Positions 23,736 to 33,620 of a stretch of 64,000 nt of DNA are shown here, in pieces (position 1 is the stretch's first letter; each line of letters starts with the position of its first letter). Position numbers and translations under genes: made by a program. Source of the DNA: Nostoc edaphicum CCNP1411 (lineage in GTDB: Bacteria > Cyanobacteriota > Cyanobacteriia > Cyanobacteriales > Nostocaceae); contig NZ_CP054698.1 of NCBI RefSeq assembly GCF_014023275.1, forward strand, positions 2,914,001 to 2,978,000, given 5' to 3'. Below the pieces are notes generated by a model. The model did no database searches. It saw nothing but the letters and a program-made list of their open reading frames with translations, and had not been told where the DNA came from.

Positions 23736-26450
23736 GTGGTTGTTGCAGTTGAAAGATTAATAACGTCGGGTATTTCAAAACCAGCTCGTTACTTGGGTAA
23801 CGAGCTGTTAGCAGTACATAAACCTTGGGATACGGCAGCAATACATTGGGTTTTAACATACCCAGAAGTGTATGAAGTCGGTGCATCTAATTTAGGGCAC
23901 ATCATCCTTTATAACATTTTGAACGCCCAACCACGTCAATCGTGCGATCGCGCCTACCTCCCAGGAAAAGACCTGGCAGACAAACTACGCGAAACTAATA
24001 CGCCATTGTTTGCGGTAGAGTCAAAGCGATCGCTCACAGAGTTTGACATTTTAGGCTTTAGCCTCAGTTACGAACTGGGTGCAACTAATATCCTCGAAAT
24101 GTTAAATTTGGCTGGAATTCCCTTGACTTGGCGAGAACGCCAGAAAGCAGGGGAAGCAGGGGGAGAATTGACGAATCTCCAATCCCAATTCCCGTTGATT
24201 TTCGCTGGTGGGCAAACAGCGACATCGAATCCTGAGCCTTACGCTGACTTTTTCGACTTTATCGCCCTTGGAGATGGAGAGGAACTACTGCCAGAAATTG
24301 GTTTGGTATTGGAAGAAGGCAAACAAGCAGGATTAAGTCGAGAACATCTGTTACTGGATTTGGCACAGATACCAGGCGTATATGTGCCTCAGTTTTATGA
24401 CATGGCAGAAGATGGTTCAGTTCATCCTCATCGCCTAGATGTGCCGAAGCGAATTCTGCGAAGGGTGGCAACTCCCATACCAGCATATTCCATTGGTTTA
24501 GTTCCTTATGTAGAAACGGTGCATGACCGTTTAACCATTGAGATTCGACGTGGTTGCACTCGTGGCTGTCGCTTCTGTCAACCAGGAATGCTGACTCGGC
24601 CAGCACGGGATGTAGAACCCGATAAAGTTGTAGAAGCAATTGAACAGGGTATGCGGGCGACTGGTTACAACGAGTTTTCTCTACTATCTCTGAGTTGTTC
24701 TGATTATTTGTCCCTACCAGCAGTGGGGATGGAAATCAAAAATCGCTTAAAAAATGAAAACATTTCTCTGACTCTACCAAGCCAACGGGTAGACAGATTT
24801 GATGAGAATATTGCCAACATCCTTGGAGGTACGCGCCAAGGTGGACTAACTTTTGCTCCAGAAGCTGGTACTCAGCGGATGCGAGACATCGTAAATAAGG
24901 GTTTGACGAATGAAGAATTGTTGCGGGGAGTAAAAACCGCTTGGGAGCAAGGCTGGGATAAAATAAAGTTGTATTTTATGATTGGCTTGCCGGGTGAGAC
25001 GGATGCTGACGTTGTGGGCATTGCCGAAACAGTAAGCTGGTTACAGCGAGAATGTCGAGGTAAGGGTAGAAAACCCCTAAACTTTAACCTGACAATTTCT
25101 AACTTTACGCCCAAGCCCCATACACCATTCCAGTGGCACTCAGTTTCTACCGCTGAATTTAAGCGTAAACAAAACTTGTTGCGGCAAGAATTCCGCCGAA
25201 TCAAGGCAGTGAAGGTAAATTTTACCGATGTCCGCATTTCGGCAATGGAAGATTTTGTGGGACGAGGCGATCGCAATTTGAGCAAAGTAGTCCGCCGTGC
25301 CTGGGAATTGGGAGCAGGTATGGATTCCTGGTATGAAAATTTAGATCAAGCTTTTAGTGCTTGGGGGTCTGCGATCGCCCAAGCCGATCTAGATTGGAAA
25401 TACCGTCAAGTAGAGAATGGCGAATGGAATTTGTTTTATGTCCAAGAGCAGAAAAGATCCAAAGATGCGGAAAATGACCAATTCTTAACTCCTAACTCCT
25501 CACTCCCTAGTACAGACACGATTAATCGCGTCCCTCCCCACTCCCTGGATATTCCCCTTCCTTGGGATCATATTGATACCGGGATTGACAAAAAGTGGCT
25601 CCAAGAAGACTTGCAACGCGCTTTAGAAGCTGCAATTGTACCCGATTGCTCCTTTGAAGGTTGTTCTCACTGTGGCGTCTGTGGCACCGACTTTGGGCAT
25701 AACATAGTGATTGAATCACCTGCTATCCCACAATTCGCTGGTGAGTTTGTCCCCAACACAACAAAGGCGCAAAGACTGCGACTTTGGTTTGGTAAACAGG
25801 GTGACATGGCTTTGATGAGCCACTTAGATTTAATTCGTCTGTTTGATCGAGTTGTGCGGCGAGCAGGCTTACCAATCGCTTTCACTGGTGGATTTCATCC
25901 AATGCCGCGGATTTCTCTAGCAACTGCTTTGGCTTTAGGGGCTACTAGCAGCGGTGAAATTGCCGATTTTGAGTTAACTGTGCCAGTGGAAATTGATACT
26001 TTCCGAGAACAGTTGGCTCGTGAAATGCCCACAGACATACCTATATATAATGTGGAGCAGATAGATTTAAAAGCTAGTGCCGCTACCCAACTGCTAGAGT
26101 CCGCAGAGTATTTAATTACTGTAGTAGCACTTGCAGAAACAACACCCATACAATGGCAAAACTGGATTGATACAATCAAAGCAAAAGAGGAACTTTGGTA
26201 CGAGCAAATAACTAAGTCAGGCAAGAGCCAGTTAATAAATCTGCGCGATCGCTTATTTGAACTGGAATTAGTAGAAACATCCAATAGCAAAGCAGAATCT
26301 ATGTCATCTGTGATCCGTTATCTAGGTAGCTATCGCCAAGACGGTTTGCTGTTGCGTCCTGAACAAATCCTGTTTATGCTAGAGACAGTGGCTAGTGTAG
26401 AATTTCAACTCCTGCACATCCACCGCAATCGGCTAATTTTAGGGGTATAA
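23736..26450 (+). CDS. B12-binding-type radical SAM protein fused to DUF2344 domain (TIGR03960/TIGR03936-like)
   Basis: This 904-residue fusion has an N-terminal region (about 1-260) with GASNLGHIILYNILN and FAGGQTATSNPEPYADFFDF. The radical SAM core has CTRGCRFC (CX3CX2C, about 272-279), SLSCSDYLSLPAVG and FAPEAGTQRMRDIVNKGLT. The C-terminal DUF2344 domain (about 690-900) starts near LRLWFGKQGDMALMSHLDL and includes GGFHPMPRISLATALALG. A cysteine cluster, CSFEGCSHCGVCG, links the parts. The first two parts match TIGR03960 and the last TIGR03936, often found beside rne/rng as here. Function is not established. Start is GTG at 23736. Residues about 580-607 are encoded by repeat DNA. Confidence 0.88.
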   Translation: MVVAVERLITSGISKPARYLGNELLAVHKPWDTAAIHWVLTYPEVYEVGASNLGHIILYNILNAQPRQSCDRAYLPGKDLADKLRETNTPLFAVESKRSLTEFDILGFSLSYELGATNILEMLNLAGIPLTWRERQKAGEAGGELTNLQSQFPLIFAGGQTATSNPEPYADFFDFIALGDGEELLPEIGLVLEEGKQAGLSREHLLLDLAQIPGVYVPQFYDMAEDGSVHPHRLDVPKRILRRVATPIPAYSIGLVPYVETVHDRLTIEIRRGCTRGCRFCQPGMLTRPARDVEPDKVVEAIEQGMRATGYNEFSLLSLSCSDYLSLPAVGMEIKNRLKNENISLTLPSQRVDRFDENIANILGGTRQGGLTFAPEAGTQRMRDIVNKGLTNEELLRGVKTAWEQGWDKIKLYFMIGLPGETDADVVGIAETVSWLQRECRGKGRKPLNFNLTISNFTPKPHTPFQWHSVSTAEFKRKQNLLRQEFRRIKAVKVNFTDVRISAMEDFVGRGDRNLSKVVRRAWELGAGMDSWYENLDQAFSAWGSAIAQADLDWKYRQVENGEWNLFYVQEQKRSKDAENDQFLTPNSSLPSTDTINRVPPHSLDIPLPWDHIDTGIDKKWLQEDLQRALEAAIVPDCSFEGCSHCGVCGTDFGHNIVIESPAIPQFAGEFVPNTTKAQRLRLWFGKQGDMALMSHLDLIRLFDRVVRRAGLPIAFTGGFHPMPRISLATALALGATSSGEIADFELTVPVEIDTFREQLAREMPTDIPIYNVEQIDLKASAATQLLESAEYLITVVALAETTPIQWQNWIDTIKAKEELWYEQITKSGKSQLINLRDRLFELELVETSNSKAESMSSVIRYLGSYRQDGLLLRPEQILFMLETVASVEFQLLHIHRNRLILGV
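25480..25555. repeat. Repeat DNA inside the radical SAM gene
   Basis: The segment reads as STRR-type heptamers (CTTAACTCCTAACTCCTC), then a GATTAATCGCGTC palindrome element, then CCCCACTCCC. These are usually intergenic. They stay in frame and encode a Ser/Thr/Pro-rich linker between the radical SAM core and the Cys-rich/DUF2344 part. Confidence 0.75.
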
Positions 26451-27384
26451 TCCCTGTAGGGCAACTTGCTAGTAGTTGTCCTAACATCGCAGGTAATATG
26501 AATTGATTTTTAGCAAGGTTGCGTTAGAATGGGTTGAAGAGAAATTTTCTGGCGCTGCATTGAATTAGCTGGTTCACTACCCTGGTATTCAGGGGGCGAA
26601 AGCAAAGATATTAGAGTGGAACTTCTAGGATTTTATCCCAGACAAACAAAAAGCAGATTAAAGAATGCACACTCTCTCTATAGCTACCTTGTGAATCAGT
26701 AACTAACAGCAGGCTCGGTTAGCTTCTCCAAATCCATGCTTTTGAAACAACTGCTGAATGTCTAATCCACGTAGTGCCCAAGAGCTAGTGCATTACTTTT
26801 TAGAGTTAAAGCAACTGCTGTCGGTTATGCCGACTTGTAGACTTTCACAGACGCGCAAAGCGCGGCTTGTCTTAGGCTAGAGCGGCTCAAGGCAGGGTAG
26901 CAACTGGCGCTGCTGAGTATAACCCTAAGATAAATCCGGGGAATGGAAAATAGAAATAGTTTATTTTTCTCCACGAATTCAGTAGGTTACTATCAAATGA
27001 ACCATCCTGAGTTAAAATGCTCACTCAGGATTTAGAACTTTCAACTCAGAACTCTCTTAATTGAGGGTATTGCATCACAAATCAACCACGGATGGTTGAT
27101 TTAATTGCTTAAACGATATGCAGCTGTTCTGGAATAATCAGCCGTGGAAACGCTCTTAAGAGCGCCAATAGCTATTTAACTTAGAAGCTCAGATTTGCGA
27201 TTTTTATTATCAGTAGCGCCTTTTGAGGGTTGTGAGGGCAGCAAAAGTATAATATCAAACCGAGAAAATACTAATAATTAAAACTGACGCGGAGACGCAG
27301 GGAGTTTTGAATTAAAAGTAATTAACCGGACTTGATACAACAAACCTCAAACCTGTAAGTGCTGCCAATTTTTGAGGAAATTGA
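26451..27384 (+). promoter_or_regulatory. Long leader/intergenic region of rne
   Basis: 934 bases without a gene precede rne. Near the coding start are hairpins ATCCTGAGT...ACTCAGGAT (27004-27031) and AAATCAACCA-CGGA-TGGTTGATTT (27079-27102). A/T-rich stretches lie downstream (27195-27320). Cyanobacterial rne genes are known for long 5' untranslated regions that the enzyme itself cleaves to control its level; this stretch fits that, but the transcription start is not visible from sequence. Confidence 0.5.
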
Positions 27385-29559
27385 ATGCCGAAACAAATTA
27401 TCATCGCGGAGCAGCACCAAATTGCTGCGGTTTTTTCTGAAGATCAAATACAAGAACTCGTTGTTGCTACGGGTCATCATCAAATAGGTGATATCTACTT
27501 AGGAGTAGTAGAAAACGTCTTGCCTGGGATAGATGCGGCTTTTGTCAATATTGGCGACCCAGAGCGCAACGGTTTTATTCATGTTACCGACTTGGGGCCA
27601 TTGAAGCTCAAGCGTACCGCAGCGGCAATTACAGAACTACTAGCACCACAGCAGAAAGTTTTGGTGCAAGTAATGAAAGAGCCAACGGGGACAAAAGGGC
27701 CCAGGCTCACGGGTAATATCACCTTACCCGGACGCTACGTAGTACTGATGCCCTACGGTAGGGGCGTAAATTTATCTCGACGAATTAAAAGTGAAAGTGA
27801 GCGCAACCGCTTACGGGCACTAGCAATTTTGGTCAAGCCGGCGGGAATGGGTTTGCTTGTGCGTACAGAAGCCGAAGGCAAACCCGAAGAAGCGATTATG
27901 GAAGATTTGGAGTTGCTGCAAAAGCAATGGGAAGCTATTCAGCAGGAAGCCCATTCTACCCGCGCCCCAGCACTGCTCAACCGAGACGATGACTTTATCC
28001 AGCGCGTATTGCGAGATATGTACGGTGCGGATGTCAATCGGATTGTCGTAGATTCCAGTACTGGTTTGAAGCGCGTCAAACAGTACTTGCAGAATTGGAG
28101 TGGCGGTCAAACACCGCAGGGATTGTTGATTGACCATCATCGCGATCGCTCCCCAATTTTAGAATACTTCCGGATCACAGCTGCGATTAGAGAAGCCCTG
28201 AAACCGAGGGTAGACCTACCTTCTGGTGGTTACATTATCATCGAGCCGACGGAGGCATTAACCGTAATCGATGTTAACTCAGGTTCCTTTACGCGATCGG
28301 CAACAGCTAGAGAAACAGTTTTGTGGACAAACTGCGAAGCGGCAACAGAAATTGCTCGCCAGTTGCGTCTGCGGAATATTGCCGGGGTGATCGTCGTTGA
28401 TTTTATCGATATGGAATCGCGACGTGACCAATTACAAGTTCTCGAACATTTTAATAAAGCACTCAAAGCAGACAAAGCTCGTCCCCAGATTGCCCAACTT
28501 ACCGAACTGGGTCTAGTAGAACTGACCCGCAAACGTCAGGGTCAAAATATTTACGAATTGTTTGGTGAAACTTGCCCCACCTGTGGCGGTTTAGGACATA
28601 CCGTGCGTCTGCCTGGAGAAATCGAAAACCGATTACCTATACCGGCAGAGACACCAGAGCGTGAGCGTTTTGTATCCTTGCCTCATCGAGAACCACGTCA
28701 GCCATCTGCGCGCACCCCAGAACCACGTGAAACCTATGATGGATTTGGAGAAGCATTTGACGGCGACTCGGAATTGAGTAACCTAAATCTGATCAATCAT
28801 CCTAGTTATCAAGAGCTTAATGATAAGCGTCGTACCCGCACTCGCCGCAGTCGCATTGGTGTCAATGGGTTAAACGGGAAAGATGAAGCTCGGATTGTTC
28901 CCAATCCCCTGGCTTTTGCCAACGAGCCAGACTTAGACCTTGATATGGAACCAGAACTAGGAGTTGCACCAGAAATTCCCTCACCCACCCTTGGTAAACC
29001 AGGTTGGAGTGAAAGAGTAGAGCGCACTAAAATTATCAAGGCAGAACCAGTTAAACCAGTGGTAGAACCACCGGAGATTAGAACTGTAGAAATGAGCCTC
29101 CAAGAACAGGATATGTTTGCCTTGATGGGCATATCTCCCTTGGTGAAGTTAGAGCAAGAGGTTAAAAATACCAAGTCTGTGATTATTAATGTGATTCAGC
29201 CCGGTCAATTGCCAACGACCCCAACTGAATCAACCTCAGAATCAACTATTGTCCAAAAAGCAATACCTGAAATAACCGCTATTGCCCAAAAGGCAACACC
29301 TGAAATAACTCCTATTCCACAAAAAGCAACACCTGAAATAACCGCAAGCAAGATACCAACACCAAAAGTTATTGAGCCAGAACAAAAATCTTTGCTCGAA
29401 GCGACAACTGAACCACCGGAGTTAACTGTGAATCCTTCGGGACGCTTGTCTGCGAAAGCCGCAGCCGCGAACGAGATCGCAGATGAAAGTGAAGCTAATA
29501 GCAGTGCCACTGCCAGCCGTCGCCGCCGTCGTCGTTCGTCAGCGATCGAGGATAATTAA
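27385..29559 (+). CDS. rne: Ribonuclease E (Rne/Rng family)
   Basis: This 724-residue endoribonuclease acts in mRNA decay and rRNA processing. It has an N-terminal S1 domain (about 35-125: GDIYLGVVENVLPGIDAAFVNIG). The catalytic aspartates are in VIDVNSGSF and VVDFIDME, and the zinc-link is in CPTCGG (about residues 396-401). The C-terminal tail (about 430-724) is disordered and short compared with E. coli. It carries three near-tandem copies of a QKATPEIT decapeptide (about 625-655). Near the end is RRRRRRSSA, the nonapeptide reported to bind polynucleotide phosphorylase in cyanobacteria. Start is ATG with GAGGAAA upstream; rnhB follows after 8 bases. Confidence 0.96.
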   Translation: MPKQIIIAEQHQIAAVFSEDQIQELVVATGHHQIGDIYLGVVENVLPGIDAAFVNIGDPERNGFIHVTDLGPLKLKRTAAAITELLAPQQKVLVQVMKEPTGTKGPRLTGNITLPGRYVVLMPYGRGVNLSRRIKSESERNRLRALAILVKPAGMGLLVRTEAEGKPEEAIMEDLELLQKQWEAIQQEAHSTRAPALLNRDDDFIQRVLRDMYGADVNRIVVDSSTGLKRVKQYLQNWSGGQTPQGLLIDHHRDRSPILEYFRITAAIREALKPRVDLPSGGYIIIEPTEALTVIDVNSGSFTRSATARETVLWTNCEAATEIARQLRLRNIAGVIVVDFIDMESRRDQLQVLEHFNKALKADKARPQIAQLTELGLVELTRKRQGQNIYELFGETCPTCGGLGHTVRLPGEIENRLPIPAETPERERFVSLPHREPRQPSARTPEPRETYDGFGEAFDGDSELSNLNLINHPSYQELNDKRRTRTRRSRIGVNGLNGKDEARIVPNPLAFANEPDLDLDMEPELGVAPEIPSPTLGKPGWSERVERTKIIKAEPVKPVVEPPEIRTVEMSLQEQDMFALMGISPLVKLEQEVKNTKSVIINVIQPGQLPTTPTESTSESTIVQKAIPEITAIAQKATPEITPIPQKATPEITASKIPTPKVIEPEQKSLLEATTEPPELTVNPSGRLSAKAAAANEIADESEANSSATASRRRRRRSSAIEDN

Positions 29560-29567
29560 TTTGCTTT

Positions 29568-30224
29568 ATGGTAGAAACATCGCCAACGCCTTTGGAAAAA
29601 TCCACTTGGCTGGAGTTTTCTACCTTGTCAGGGATTCCAGGGTTGGTTGCAGGTGTGGATGAAGTAGGGCGAGGTGCTCTATTTGGCCCTGTGGTGGCGG
29701 CAGCAGTGATCCTACCAGATCACGCTTTGCCAATACTAATGGCAGCTAAAATTAAAGACAGTAAAAAGTTATCTAGTTCTCGAAGAACTCAGCTAGCGCA
29801 GCAAATTTGCGGGCTGGCTATAGATTGGAAAATTGGATTTGCTTCTACTGCCGAAATTGACAAGATAAATATTTTGCAAGCGACGCTATTAGCAATGAAG
29901 CGGGCTGTGCTTAAGTTAAAGGTACAGCCCGAAATTTGCTTGGTTGATGGCAATCAGTTAATAAAAGACTTGCTATTGCCGCAACAAACAATAGTTAAAG
30001 GAGACGAGCGATCGCTCGTTATTGCCTCTGCTAGTATTGTCGCTAAGGTTTGGCGTGACGATCTGGTACTGCGTCTAGCATTAAAATACCCTATGTACAA
30101 CCTGGAGTGTAACAAAGGGTATGGTAGCCAGCGCCATTTGCTGGCTTTGCAACAATACGGGCCTTCGCCTCTGCATCGTCAGTCTTTTCGTCCTTGCCAA
30201 ATCAAACGCCTGAGTGTTGAGTGA
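29568..30224 (+). CDS. rnhB: Ribonuclease HII
   Basis: This 218-residue enzyme cuts RNA in RNA-DNA hybrids and removes misincorporated ribonucleotides. It has the catalytic GVDEVGRGALFGPVVAAAV (DE pair) and the later aspartates in CLVDGNQLI and KVWRDDLV, plus KDSKKLSSSRR and GYGSQRHLLAL. Start is ATG at 29568, eight bases after rne, so the two form an operon. Confidence 0.96.
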   Translation: MVETSPTPLEKSTWLEFSTLSGIPGLVAGVDEVGRGALFGPVVAAAVILPDHALPILMAAKIKDSKKLSSSRRTQLAQQICGLAIDWKIGFASTAEIDKINILQATLLAMKRAVLKLKVQPEICLVDGNQLIKDLLLPQQTIVKGDERSLVIASASIVAKVWRDDLVLRLALKYPMYNLECNKGYGSQRHLLALQQYGPSPLHRQSFRPCQIKRLSVE

Positions 30225-30232
30225 TTAAAAAA

Positions 30233-30820
30233 TTACTCAGCATTCAGGATTGGTAACTCAGTACTATCACCGTCAAGTCCTTTATCTTTGGTTTGTGATA
30301 TCACCCAGTAGCGATAATCCGCCAAAAGTTGATTTAATAAGCGTTGTTTGACTGACAACAGCACGCTTTTAAGCAAACCATTTCCAGTAGCTTCTAAAAT
30401 CGGCTTCGGAGTAAAGGAAAATGGCGGTGGCAAATCCACCATCACCTCTAAATCAGCTTTTCCTTGCAGGCGAGTGCCAGTGCTAAACTCCTTGGGAGAC
30501 AAATGCCCTTTTAAATTGAGAGCAAAGCGCTGGTTAATATACTCGAAACCCAGGATTTCACAGCCTAGCGATCGCAAATAAATTATTCCATTTGATTCTG
30601 CCCACACTCTCATATCCACAGTAGGTTGAATACTTAGTGACATAAAAGTTAGCGGACGCATTTTCAAGCGAAATACTTCTTCAGAAAGTTGCTGAATCCG
30701 GTTATTGTCAACTAAAGCCTTAACCAGTCTTTGAGGCTGACGTAAGTAGTGCTGAATGGGAATAGGCTGCTCTGGAACAGCGATTTCAACCGATTGGGAG
30801 GCAGTAAACCGGGTAGCCAT
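30233..30820 (-). CDS. DUF1997 domain protein
   Basis: This 195-residue protein spans a full DUF1997 domain with LRQPQRLVKALVDNNRIQQL, VFRLKMRPLTFMSLSIQPTVDMRVW, and LPPPFSFTPKPILEATGNGLLKSVL. The family is widespread in cyanobacteria and plastids and resembles lipid-binding or START-like proteins; function is unknown. The 3' end nearly meets rnhB (8 bases apart, convergent). Start is ATG at 30820. Confidence 0.88.
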   Translation of the reverse strand: MATRFTASQSVEIAVPEQPIPIQHYLRQPQRLVKALVDNNRIQQLSEEVFRLKMRPLTFMSLSIQPTVDMRVWAESNGIIYLRSLGCEILGFEYINQRFALNLKGHLSPKEFSTGTRLQGKADLEVMVDLPPPFSFTPKPILEATGNGLLKSVLLSVKQRLLNQLLADYRYWVISQTKDKGLDGDSTELPILNAE

Positions 30821-31289
30821 GAGCGGATAAAAATATCTGTTTCTTAATTTTAATATTTTTTAACAACTTAGCTCTGATTATTAGAAAAGTACAAAATTTA
30901 TTGGCCATAAAAATGATTGTTGCTGATCAGCTATACATTATTAGTAAAAAGTTGGTACGCTCATTATTATCTTTAAGTTTAAGAAATATAGATTATGATT
31001 TAAGCCTTGACATAAAAACAAAAATATGGTTTCTTATCTAGGCAGAAATAAGTATAATTTCTCTGAAATATCCGGAGCAATGTAGCAAAAAAAACTGCCA
31101 GGAAACCTATCTGATCAAAGACTAATTTCCATCACTTATTTTATTGGATACATATTTCGGTCTATTTGTTTAGTGCGTAAATTTTACATATAAGAATGTT
31201 TAGTAAAAGTAGATATTGGATGTATTTTGCCAAAACCAAAATATCATACCTCTATTTACCGATTAAACTCGTAACTCAAGGCTAAAAGT
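30821..31289. other. Divergent region DUF1997 / pheA
   Basis: This 469-base, strongly A/T-rich gap has no open frame, repeat or RNA gene that I recognise. It should contain the promoters of both flanking genes. Confidence 0.5.
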
Positions 31290-32165
31290 ATGACTCTATC
31301 GATCGCACATTTAGGGCCTCCCGGCACTTACGCAGAACAAGCAACTATTTTTTATGTCAACTGGTTGAAAAAAAGTACGGAAATTGAAGCTATATTATCT
31401 CCCTATCCCAGTATTTCTCAATCATTGCACGCCGTTGCTGATGGTCAAGCTCAGTTGGCTGTTGTGCCAGTGGAAAATTCTATTGAAGGGAGTGTTACCA
31501 CAACACTGGATACACTCTGGCAATTAGATAGTCTGCGAATTCAATTGGCTTTGGTATTACCCATTGCCCATATGTTAATTTCCTGCGCGTCTAATTTAGA
31601 TAAGATTAAAACTGTTTACTCTCACCCGCAAGCTTTGGCACAATGTCAGGGATGGTTAGAGCGGTTTCTGCCGACTGCACAGATTATTCCCAGCAATTCT
31701 ACAACCGAAGCACTACAGCGATTAGGGCAAGATACAACAACGGCAGCGATCGCTTCTAGTAGAGCTGCTCAACTCTACAAATTACCCATACTTGCTAGTT
31801 GCATTAACGACTATCCAGAAAACTTTACTCGTTTTTGGGTAGTCAGTCATGGCGAAGCTAATGCTGCATACCAGACATCAAAAGCGTCTGCTAGTCACAC
31901 ATCGCTGGCTTTTAGTATGCCTGCCAACACACCGGGAGCATTAGTCAAGCCTTTGCAAATATTTGCTCAACTAGGAATTAACCTCAGCCGAATTGAATCT
32001 CGTCCGACGAAGCGATCGCTAGGCGAATACTTATTTTTCATGGATTTAGAAGCGGATGCCAAGGAAGCACAGATGCAATCTGCTTTAGCAGAATTAACTA
32101 CCCACACAGAAATTTTAAAAATTCTTGGTGCTTACAATGTTTTATCGATCAGCGGTGTTACTTGA
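31290..32165 (+). CDS. pheA: Prephenate dehydratase
   Basis: This 291-residue enzyme converts prephenate to phenylpyruvate in phenylalanine synthesis. The catalytic domain has AHLGPPGTYAEQA, VPVENSIEGSV and the TRFWVVSH motif (the Thr-Arg-Phe substrate site). The C-terminal ACT domain (about 205-285) has ESRPTKRSLGEYLFFMDLE, the usual phenylalanine-sensing region. There is no chorismate mutase part, as expected for cyanobacteria. Start is ATG at 31290. Confidence 0.95.
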   Translation: MTLSIAHLGPPGTYAEQATIFYVNWLKKSTEIEAILSPYPSISQSLHAVADGQAQLAVVPVENSIEGSVTTTLDTLWQLDSLRIQLALVLPIAHMLISCASNLDKIKTVYSHPQALAQCQGWLERFLPTAQIIPSNSTTEALQRLGQDTTTAAIASSRAAQLYKLPILASCINDYPENFTRFWVVSHGEANAAYQTSKASASHTSLAFSMPANTPGALVKPLQIFAQLGINLSRIESRPTKRSLGEYLFFMDLEADAKEAQMQSALAELTTHTEILKILGAYNVLSISGVT

Positions 32166-32279
32166 GAAGTTAAGAGTTATCAGTGATTCAGTTAGGGACT
32201 ATAAATTATAAGTTGTCAATCTTTTATTTTTTGTTATTTCTTCCTAATTCCTAACTCCTCACTCCTAATTCTTAACTCC

Positions 32280-32927
32280 TCACTTTTCATTAAATGTGTC
32301 TTTGAGAACAGCACGAGCTGCCAAGTGATTACGAGTAGAGGTTAAAATTTCTGCTTCTCGCTCTAGACGAGTTGCAGTATCTTGCATTTCTAGCAAGAGC
32401 TGCTGTTCGGGAGCGACACCGTAAAGGTTACTAGCTACCCAATAAGACAACTCTGTTGGTAGGTCAGGCAAATCTTCTGGCAGTTCGATATTTTGTTCAG
32501 TTAACTTGGCTGACAAACGTACAACATCTCGCAGTAGTTGTTCGACATCAGAAGATAAAGGTCGCAAATCTTTAGTTGGTGCTTGGTCTTCAATCCACTC
32601 GACTAAGCCAACACGGTATGGCTTTTCACGAACATACTCTAATACACGAAATCTTTGCTGCCCTAAAGTCAACATCTTGATCCGATCGTCTGGCAACCGC
32701 TGGTGATGAACAATTTCGGCACAGCAACCTGTGTTTGCAATTGTACCCTTGACTGGATCGAACATCAAAACACCGAACCTGCGATCGCTCTCCAAAATCG
32801 TGTTCATCATGATTCGGTAGCGAAATTCAAAGATGTGCAGGGGTAATGGTCTTGTAGGAAACAGAACTACTTCGGGTAACGGGAACAGAGGTAGTTCGCG
32901 AACTGCAATTTTAGAAGATGATGTCAT
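32280..32927 (-). CDS. Lon-substrate-binding (LON) domain protein
   Basis: This 215-residue protein consists of the N-terminal domain of Lon without ATPase or protease: ELPLFPLPEVVLFPTRPLPLHIFEFRYR, GVLMFDPVKG, and a helical C-terminus (VASNLYGVAPEQQLLLEMQDT). Such stand-alone proteins are common in cyanobacteria. The gene follows rpsJ on the same strand by 192 bases. Role unknown. Confidence 0.88.
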   Translation of the reverse strand: MTSSSKIAVRELPLFPLPEVVLFPTRPLPLHIFEFRYRIMMNTILESDRRFGVLMFDPVKGTIANTGCCAEIVHHQRLPDDRIKMLTLGQQRFRVLEYVREKPYRVGLVEWIEDQAPTKDLRPLSSDVEQLLRDVVRLSAKLTEQNIELPEDLPDLPTELSYWVASNLYGVAPEQQLLLEMQDTATRLEREAEILTSTRNHLAARAVLKDTFNEK

Positions 32928-33119
32928 TGTTACCTTAGTATAAACTTAATCTTTAAAATTTTCCTTTTCTCTGCTTTTCCCGTATTTTGTCTACATTCTA
33001 TCATTTGTTTCCTAGCTAAATAAAAGCCCTGAGATATATTTCTTCAGGGCCATGTAAATATTAATACTAATGTCATTAGTCATTTGTCATTTGCTAATGC
33101 CTAATGACTAATGACTAAA

Positions 33120-33437
33120 TTAAAGTTTGACTTCGATATCTACACCCGATGGTAGATCCAATTTCATCAGGGCATCAATAGTCTTAGAAGAGGGCTGGTA
33201 AATGTCAATAATCCGGCGATGAGTACGGGTTTCAAAGTGTTCCCGTGAATCTTTATCTACGTGAGGCGATCGCAGCACACAATAGATCCGGCGTTTTGTT
33301 GGTAAAGGAATTGGGCCTATAGCTGTAGCGTTGGTGCGGTTAGCTGTGTCTACAATCTTCTCGCAAGATGTATCCAATAAGCGCCTATCAAAGGCCTGTA
33401 AACGAATTCTAATCTTCTGCTGCTGTAGAGTTGCCAT
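33120..33437 (-). CDS. rpsJ: 30S ribosomal protein S10
   Basis: This 105-residue protein has the S10 motifs [44 protein letters not shown] and [17 protein letters not shown]10 is part of the 30S head and can bind NusB. It is the last gene of the str-type cluster here, 183 bases after tuf. Confidence 0.97.
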   Translation of the reverse strand: MATLQQQKIRIRLQAFDRRLLDTSCEKIVDTANRTNATAIGPIPLPTKRRIYCVLRSPHVDKDSREHFETRTHRRIIDIYQPSSKTIDALMKLDLPSGVDIEVKL

Positions 33438-33620
33438 CTTTAATTTTCCAGGTTCTGCGTAATTAGGGGAGTATTTACAGGTTAAAGGTTACAAGTTATA
33501 GGTTACAGAAAACTATTACCTGTCCCCTGTAACCTATTACCTTATTTATAGAGGGAAGAGAAAGGAGCAGAGAGGCAAAATAAATACCATCTCTGCTCCT
33601 TTGTTATGAGCAAAAAGGTG

